This document shows positions 57,701 through 64,000 of a DNA stretch of 64,000 nt, one piece after another. Numbering within the stretch: the first letter of the stretch is position 1; every line of letters begins with the position of its first letter. The stretch comes from Zerene cesonia (lineage: Eukaryota > Arthropoda > Insecta > Lepidoptera > Pieridae). The notes below the pieces were generated by a model that did not search any database, was not told the origin of the DNA, and saw nothing but the letters and a program-made list of their open reading frames with translations. The stretch is taken from assembly GCF_012273895.1 (NCBI RefSeq), contig NC_052118.1:2170001-2234000 (forward strand), written 5' to 3'. The position numbers and the translations under genes are program-made.

Positions 57701-58171
57701 TTATCATTCTAAGAAGCTGACTAGAAAAGAGATAATATCTTCTTCTTCGGTCGTATCTTCTTCTGCATTTTTCTTGCTATTCGATTTTCCTTTTCATATA
57801 ATTATACCTAAGCGTGTATATGCTTCTGAAAATCACCCTAGTTCAGGTCTAATCCTAGAGTATAAGAAACCTACTTATAATAATATAAGCAAAAGCTTCA
57901 GTCACCTTGCCAAATTTCTCCTTCGCGGTCGCGTTCAAATTAGACCTCTTAGTAGAGGAGGCATTCATAAATTGGCTTACACCCATGTGATTACCAGATG
58001 AATTATTTGAATTTCTTATGAAATATTTTTCTTATATATGAACTATTGTACAATACATTTAAATGAAATGTGGGATTCGAGCACTTAGGAATGAATAGGG
58101 CTAACTCACACGTATGGTAACTCATACGATGGTCGTATGCGAATGCTACTATGGTGTGTAGAGTGTGTTCT
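54741..58171. other. Long unique stretch
   Basis: About 3.4 kb with no recognised repeat. 56580-56830 is richer in GC. A TTTGGCGC-type E2F-like word lies near 56128 on the minus strand. Small open frames at 57394-58001 lack coding-like composition. Confidence 0.4.
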
Positions 58172-58309
58172 GTCAATCCTTTCCTTATACCAACCAAATG
58201 GGCAACTCATTTGCAGAGAGACTGAACCTCTGCAAATGTTTATGGGCGGTGGTAATCGCTTAGCATCAGGCGAGCCACCAGGGGGCCAAGTCTGCTATAA
58301 TAGTAAAAT
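58172..58309 (+). mobile_element. Retroposon family B copy (distal half)
   Basis: TCAATCCTTTCCTTATACC, GGGCAACTCATTTGCAGAGA, CCTCTGCAAATGTTTATGGG CGGTGGTAATCGCTTAGCAT CAGGCGAGCCACCA. The tail is eroded (CTGCTATAATAGTAAAA). Confidence 0.75.
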
Positions 58310-59258
58310 GTCACACCATTACGATTCAATTGACAGTCCATTACAATCCAATTATCATTGTAACAGAATTCGTATTCTGCAAAAACTAAATCATAATCTT
58401 AATAGCCTCGTAATTAAATTGTAGTGGTGTATCGGTGGAACAATACTAAGTGTTGCCAACGAAAATATCTCATAATGCTTAATAGTGTTTGGATGAAAAT
58501 CATTTTTAATCAACATCTACAATACTTTTCTGATATAAGACCACGTGTATATATTATATAACTTCTGCAACGTATTTTATTCTAATATAAAACATGATTA
58601 AGTGGCCTCGTTTCACACTTTTGGTACGGAACCGTAAAAACATACGTTATATGTCTATGTCAAAATATTTTTCTTCATAATCATCTCTTGAGTTGTCTGT
58701 GTGACAGCTATAGTGGGGATCAGGCCTTTAAAAAATGTTAAAAGAACTATTTTATTCTTAAATACTTTTTTTGATAAAGATTTTGAATGTTCTATATCTT
58801 TTGTATGAATAGGCCGTATGTATTTGCAGGAAAATTTTCCAGGCAAAATTGATTATCATACGAGAATATAGTTAAAGAAACTAGATTTTAATTAATTTCA
58901 TTAAAAAAGCCATGAAAAGTTTCGGATAGACAATCAAAAGTATTTCATAAAGGGTTTCATCTGATCATCAAACCCTTTAAAAAAAGTAAAGGTAAATCTC
59001 CTATGGGCTCTTAGACTATCTGTTATCTCTGTCGTAAAACCCACGTCACCTGTCACAATTGTGTATTAAATAATGAACTTTTCCGCAATCACCCGTCTCC
59101 GGGTTAGCCCACAAGTCTGCGGCGTAACTCATCAACCCGTACTTCCGTGTTCAAGTGGCGTTTACCAAATCTATTATGTATATGTTACGCTCAACGGCTG
59201 AAATCGCTCATTGAAAGAACTAGCTAACGTCGTGATCATAGTAGGGGATTCAAATGAC
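58310..59258. other. Unique stretch
   Basis: 59080-59190 is richer in GC and contains a short minus-strand frame with RFGKR that I rejected as a gene. Confidence 0.4.
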
Positions 59259-59287
59259 AAAATTCGTGTTATGGCTCTAATGAAAAT
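59259..59287 (+). repeat. Dispersed short direct repeat, copy 2
   Basis: Matches 22722-22749 apart from one substitution and one extra T. Confidence 0.6.
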
Positions 59288-59423
59288 ACAAAAAAAATAT
59301 CCTTTCATATAAAAGTAATTTACCATTGAATCTCAATTTCTGTTTAGTATGAATTAACTTATTTCTCTTTTCATTGAAATACAATAGTGGGTGAAGAAAC
59401 AGTATGCGAAAAAATAAAGTATG

Positions 59424-59586
59424 AGCTATTCGCCCTGGCTTCGCCCGTGGTACATATATTATAGCCTATGTCACTCAGTGATGTTGCAGATTTCCAAAGG
59501 TGAAAGATTTTTTTAAATCTATTCATCAGTTACTGCTTTAAAACATTACAAACATATTACAATATTATTAAAATCGATAGTTTCTC
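59424..59586 (-). mobile_element. Helitron-like copy (family N), decayed 3' end
   Basis: GCTATTCGCCCTGGCTTCGC CCGTGGTACATA, TAGCCTATGTCACTCAGTGA, TTGCAGATTTCCAAAGGTGA AAGA, ending ATTACAATATTATTAAAATC G. Order and GC-rich end are as in other Helitron-like families. CTAG is mutated to CTAT. Confidence 0.55.
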
Positions 59587-59673
59587 CTTTGTAACATTAA
59601 TGTAGATATAGGGTGAAAGTAGGTTAGCGAGGAGAGAAACGGTGAGCGAGTTAGGTTGTCATAAGCCACCGCC

Positions 59674-59987
59674 GTAAAAAGCCATAAAAGCAGTGGTGGC
59701 TCAGTGGTGAGAACCTCGGACTTCAAAATCGATAAGTCGGGGTTCGAGACCGGGTGAGCGTGCAGGAAATAAATTGATATTTCAAATTATCTGCACATGT
59801 GGATAACATCATCACTGCTTAAAACGGTGAAGGAAAACATCGTGAGGAAACCGGCATGTCCGAGAATCAAAAGTTCGACGACATATGACATCTGCCAACC
59901 CGCACTTGGCCAGCGTGGTGGATTATGGCCTGAACCCTCATAGGAGGCCTGTGTCCCAGCAGTGGGAATATATATGGGCTGATGATG
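59674..59987 (+). mobile_element. tRNA-headed SINE, full length, with 11-bp target duplication
   Basis: A box TGGCTCAGTGG (59697-59707), B box GGTTCGAGACC (59741-59751), the same body as 33584-33905 with about a dozen differences by eye, and a short (GAT) tail. AAGCCACCGCC flanks it exactly (59663-59673 and 59988-59998). About 15 untemplated-looking bases precede the shared start. Open frames here are shadows. Confidence 0.92.
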
Positions 59988-59998
59988 AAGCCACCGCC

Positions 59999-60491
59999 AG
60001 GATTGGCTTTTCTATGAATTTAAAATTTTATTGTTTCACAAAATTAGAAACAACATTAAACAATAAATAAAAATCTTCGATTTTTTTATTCATAACTAAT
60101 TATTACAAGTTCCATGTTCAATACATACAGATTTGTTTGCTTTTTTTATGGAAATATTCCTTGCGAGCGATAAAAATTATTGTAACATAGCAATGATTAA
60201 GTCCGCACCCAATACTCGCCCACATCTCAACCTACAGTTGGAAACCTCATCAAATTATAAATCAAGTATGAACGAGACATCCGAAAAAAACATTTTTTGA
60301 ACAAAATATCTAATATTAAAAATAAGCGTATAGTAGTTACAGACTTACAAAGTATCTTATCTTTTCAACGTTATCGATAACTTTAAGTAATTTGGAGTTT
60401 CTAGTATATGTAAATACTATTTGAGAAAAATAATTGGTACACTAAGTTCTAGTTAAATTATTTATTAACTCTACCACAATACTTACTACTA
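59999..60491. other. Unique AT-rich stretch
   Basis: Nothing recognised. Confidence 0.45.
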
Positions 60492-60682
60492 CCGGAGGCC
60501 GATTTCCTTCTCCTAGCCCTTCCCAATCCATTCCTTATTTTTAGTCTTGAATCCTTTCCTTATCCCTTATCTCTTAAAAGCGGGCAGCGCATTCACAGAG
60601 ATCTGAGCCTCTGCGAATGTTCATGGGCGGTGGTGATCGTTTACCATCAACCGAACTACCAGCTCAGTTGCCCGCTATTCAT
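60492..60682 (+). mobile_element. Retroposon family B copy (distal two thirds)
   Basis: GGAGGCCGATTTCCTTCTCC, several TCCTTATCCC blocks, AAAAGCGGGCAGCGCATTCA CAGAG, GAATGTTCATGGGCGGTGGT GATCG, CCAGCTCAGTTGCCCGCTAT. Well conserved. The A-tail is replaced by unrelated sequence. Confidence 0.85.
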
Positions 60683-61099
60683 GTACGTACTGCGTACTGA
60701 ATCTATAGCAAATATATTCAACAAAATCCAGTACTTTCCGTTAACTACGCACAAAATACTTGATAACCAAATATACATCGTTTAATGCTTTTACGTATCG
60801 CTTTAAGCGCTGAACGTGTTAGATAAAAGCGGTCCCGAGATCCGGAGCAGCCCTCAGGGAGGATTTAATTAGAAATATTTTAAACGCCTATCGATGTACT
60901 GGAGTGCTCTTAAAATACCTTTGTAGCAAACCCATATTGTTATACTAAACCCTTTGATAGGAAGAGGGAAACGGGCGGCGGGATAATCAATTGTCATGAT
61001 AATGATGTCGAGATCTGTCAATATTTGGATATGCAATCGATATCAGAAGAGTCTGATCAATTGTAAGAATATTGGACGATTTCCAAACATTATATTTTA
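60683..61099. other. Unique stretch
   Basis: 60820-60870 is richer in GC. Nothing recognised. Confidence 0.4.
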
Positions 61100-61327
61100 C
61101 TAGTTGCGCCCTGCGTTTTCACCCGCGTGAGTCCATATCCCGTAGGAATATCGGGGTAAAAGGTTGCCTATATGTTATTCTACTTGTCCAGCTATCTACG
61201 AACCTCGATCGATCGAAATTTCATTGCAATCTGTTCAGTAGAGTTCAGTTTTTGAGTGAAAGAGCAACAAACACACACACATATCCTCACCAACTTTCGC
61301 ATTTATATTATAAATAGGATAGTAGGA
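61100..61327 (-). mobile_element. Helitron-like family A copy, complete
   Basis: CTAG at 61100-61103 preceded by A, then TTGCGCCCTGCGTTTTCACC CGCG, TATCCCGTAGGAATATCGGG, ATATGTTATTCTACTTGTCC and CTTTCGCATTTATATTATAA ATAGGA, followed by TAGTAGGA|T. The doubled TCCTACTA-type start is present again. An extra 8-base CGATCGAT tract sits near 61207. Confidence 0.85.
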
Positions 61328-62504
61328 TTTATGTTTTACTGTATAGGATCACGGCTTGTACCACAAACGGAAGCTACCTGACAGTCATTAAGCTTACCTT
61401 AAACATTATACAAATCATTATAAGACCAGAAAGAATTGGTCATAAAATCTATTGCTGGCCCAGGGACTATAATATATGTTTATAAAATTGAAAATCCCCT
61501 TTTTCAATTACACTTGGTCATCAAAAATTAATCAATGTTTATGGCATGCAAAGACCAATCACTTTTTCTTTGAAAAAAAAACCATTTAAAAGCACTTCGT
61601 ACTAATAAACAAGTTACTCTGAGAACTGGCAGAATATTAATATAATTAGGATTCTGCAGTCCTTACAATATTTGTAACGTAACCCCTATAATTCAAATCA
61701 ATGTTAAAATAGAAACTTCACACTCTTTCAAGGTAATAGACTTCTTATTTTACATAACATACCTTATATTTCAAGAAATACAAAACACATTAGATACTAA
61801 TATAAATTATTGTATACTATTTCTAGCACTTTTACTAAAAATAACGCATTTTATTTGAAGAAAATTTTAGTAGAAAGGATCAATTACAAAAACATTACAA
61901 GAATGTAAAGCACTAAAAAAACCCTAAAAGTCTTATTATGACCAAATACGATACAGGCATTAATCCCAAAATGTAACAATTATATGCATAACATAAGAAA
62001 AATTCGAACCTCATAATTATAAATTCCAATTTTAGATCCATTTATGAATCTCTACTAATTAAATTCGTTTTCCGAAAAGAACCTTTCTTGCCTTTAAAAA
62101 TCAAAATAAAAACATTGAACAAAGTAACATTCCCCAACACACCCTTAACCGTTTTTATTCCTCAAATATACTCCCAATAGCCCCGGGATATTTTAATATT
62201 CACATTAGCGATATTACATTTATAACATTTTTCATGCGAACGATGGTATATCCGTATCATCGAATAAATATTTAAGTTCAAAGCGTAATCAAATTTTTTG
62301 TTACGCGTGTCAGGAACGAAATTGGTAAGCGTTTTATTAAGAGATCGCGGAATGGGTATTGTTATTTTTGTAGCAATGGGGTGAGCTTCTGTCGTGTTTG
62401 CACTTGGTTTAATGGACCTGCTTTAAGATTTATTGTTATTATACATTAATTAATAGATTATTAACTATTATAATATGCCCCTGTTAAATTAAACTCTTTA
62501 AAAG
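61328..62504. other. Unique AT-rich stretch
   Basis: Nothing recognised. Confidence 0.45.
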
Positions 62505-62636
62505 TAAAAAAGCAGGTAACGTCGATGACCCAAAATAAGTTGATTTTCACCTACCCGATATGCACACAAAAATAAATCAGTCCATCCGTTTAGGAGGAGT
62601 ATGGTAATTACATTGTGTCACGATAATTTTATATAG
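62505..62636 (-). mobile_element. Helitron-like family F copy, degraded
   Basis: CACCTACCCGATATGCACAC AAAA, CAGTCCATCCGTTTAGGAGG AG and TTGTGTCACGATAATTTTAT A keep the order of 50259-50436. The CTAG end is not recognisable. Confidence 0.6.
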
Positions 62637-63661
62637 AGTTAAAAAGAGATCAAAAATAAATATATTTTTTTAATCCAGGTCATGCGTTCCATTAATGTGA
62701 CATCGCATGTCCATTAATACAAGCGTATAATAACAATAATAAATAACGAAGCGTCATTATTAGATTTTACCATAACAAATTAGTTAATAGATATCACGTA
62801 AGAGCAAAATATCAAAAACTTCTTTCATTTCACTTATCCGAAAGCTTGTTAACTAAGCATTAAATATCGTGTGAATAAAAGAAAACACGAAAGAAAAGTA
62901 CAACAGCGTGCATAACTCCACTCCACCAAATCCAATGAAAAGGCTTACATCATAATATTTCACTCTACGCGAGTGTCCCTTTTTATCTTGTTCAAATGAA
63001 ATTACATCGACCGTACGAGGGATTACAACATCATCCCTCCATTAGCGTTTTCGACACGAATCAGACACCGGCCAACGCATAATGGCATAGCAAAATAGTC
63101 ATATTTCGAGGTTTGCTGGTAAATCGGGACATTTAAATATCGCTTTATCATAACATATACACCTATTGTCAGCCTTTTTTGGAATCTATCATATTGCGAA
63201 ATACTGTGCTTGCGTTCTATTTAAATAAGGATACTGAGATATGTATACCCAAGTTAGTATTTAGGTTAATTGTTTAGGATTCATATTTAGATACTCATTA
63301 GCTACGTCAATATTGCTGTTGTTCTTTATGATATTACAATTAAATTTTATGACTAGTAGCAAGTTTTATATTACAGGAACAAATATAGCGAAGTGTATGT
63401 ATTGAGTAATGCAATCAAACGCTTTTTAGAAAACAAAAGGTGCTTCAATAGAAGTAAATGTTGCTTAATTTTTTTCATTATTTATACTTTTTCTATATAT
63501 TTTTTGAGTTCAACAATATTGAAGGTAAGTGATAAACTTATAGTTATTAGATACACGAGATCGTTGTATATCTTTAGTGGTATAGTAAAATTAATTAGAA
63601 ATTAGAGGAGGATGGTTTATTTTACATTAAAGGTCTGTCTAACATAATACATTTATTTAAA
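62637..63661. other. Unique stretch
   Basis: Nothing recognised. Confidence 0.45.
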
Positions 63662-63827
63662 TCTATACTAATATTATAAAGTTGAAGAGTTTGTTTGTTT
63701 GGTTGAACGCGCTAATCTTAGGAACTATTTGTCCGATTTAAAAACTTCTTTCAGTGTTTAATAGCCCATTTATAGGGGAACGCTATAGGTCATATACGTA
63801 CCAAGGGCGAAGCCGGTGCACCGCTAG
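63662..63827 (+). mobile_element. Helitron-like family C copy, complete
   Basis: A (63661) | TCTATACTAATATTATAAAG, TTGAACGCGCTAATCTTAGG, TTCTTTCAGTGTTTAATAGC CC, GCGAAGCCGGTGCACCGCTA G | T. The 166-bp copy has both termini and is the best reference for family C. Confidence 0.85.
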
Positions 63828-63846
63828 TGCTTGATAATATTAATAA

Positions 63847-64000
63847 CTAGCTTTTCGCCCGCGGCTTCGCCCGCGTAGAATTCGCTTATATCGCGCGACA
63901 TGGTAAGGATTATTTTCTTCGCATTTGAAAAGTATGGTTTGTTCTTTCCCACGTTTAGCTCCATCTTCATACCAAGTTTCATCAAAATCGGTTTGACAAT
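63847..64000 (-). mobile_element. Helitron-like family M, cut by window end
   Basis: CTAG (63847-63850) preceded by A, then CTTTTCGCCCGCGGCTTCGC CCGCG, a strong GC-rich hairpin, and ATACCAAGTTTCATCAAAAT CGG. The 5' end lies beyond the window. Confidence 0.65.

Noticed and set aside
59107..59184. Minus-strand frame with R-F-G-K-R, like an amidated neuropeptide cleavage site
   Set aside because: Only 26 codons between stops, no signal peptide, no repeated peptide motifs, no good acceptor. The motif is short enough to arise by chance.

Overview
The window looks like nuclear, non-coding DNA from a butterfly or moth (Lepidoptera). It is AT-rich throughout, has no bacterial-style gene packing, and has no long open frame apart from two artefacts that read through runs of N. 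It is full of short interspersed elements of types I associate with Lepidoptera: a tRNA-headed SINE ending in (GAT)n, several non-autonomous Helitron-like families (5' TC, 3' CTAG after a GC-rich hairpin, inserted between A and T), an A-tailed retroposon with many copies, and RTE-type LINE tails. The lineage is inferred from recognising these repeats, not from a search. No gene can be named. The short open frames I looked at are repeat shadows or chance, with the few exceptions listed.

Layout. 1-6 kb: a Helitron-like copy cut by the window edge, a SINE copy that itself carries a 59-bp insertion, and a tRNA-like SINE head that runs into a 1000-N gap (4814-5813). 6-19 kb: mostly unique AT-rich DNA with scattered elements, a GC-rich inverted-repeat element (10583-10896), a possible regulatory cluster with three TGACG half-sites spaced exactly 10 bp (about 14.79 kb), and a Helitron-in-Helitron nest (17455-17810). 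19-28 kb: a MITE-like element, Helitron-like and SINE copies, and local tandem duplications. 28394-29393 is a second 1000-N gap followed by a LINE-like AATA tail. 29.5-32.1 kb is a dense cluster of short elements. 33.6-36.4 kb holds a young SINE, a CpG-rich segment that looks like a divergent promoter with two possible first exons (about 34.43-34.67 kb), a relic with coding-like codon use (34975-35164, minus), and two copies of an unclassified repeat. 37-46 kb has an RTE LINE 3' end (40786-41055), a long (AT)n tract and two diverged tandem duplications. 46-49 kb is largely unique. 49.6-53.2 kb is another element cluster. 53.7-54.1 kb looks like a minus-strand terminal exon with 3' UTR. 54-64 kb is unique DNA with further SINE and Helitron-like copies.

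Best reading: an intergenic or large-intron region, possibly holding one gene's last exon (minus strand, 54.1 kb) and one or two genes' first exons (near 34.5 kb). The remainder is repeat turnover. Family labels A to P below are local names for this window only.
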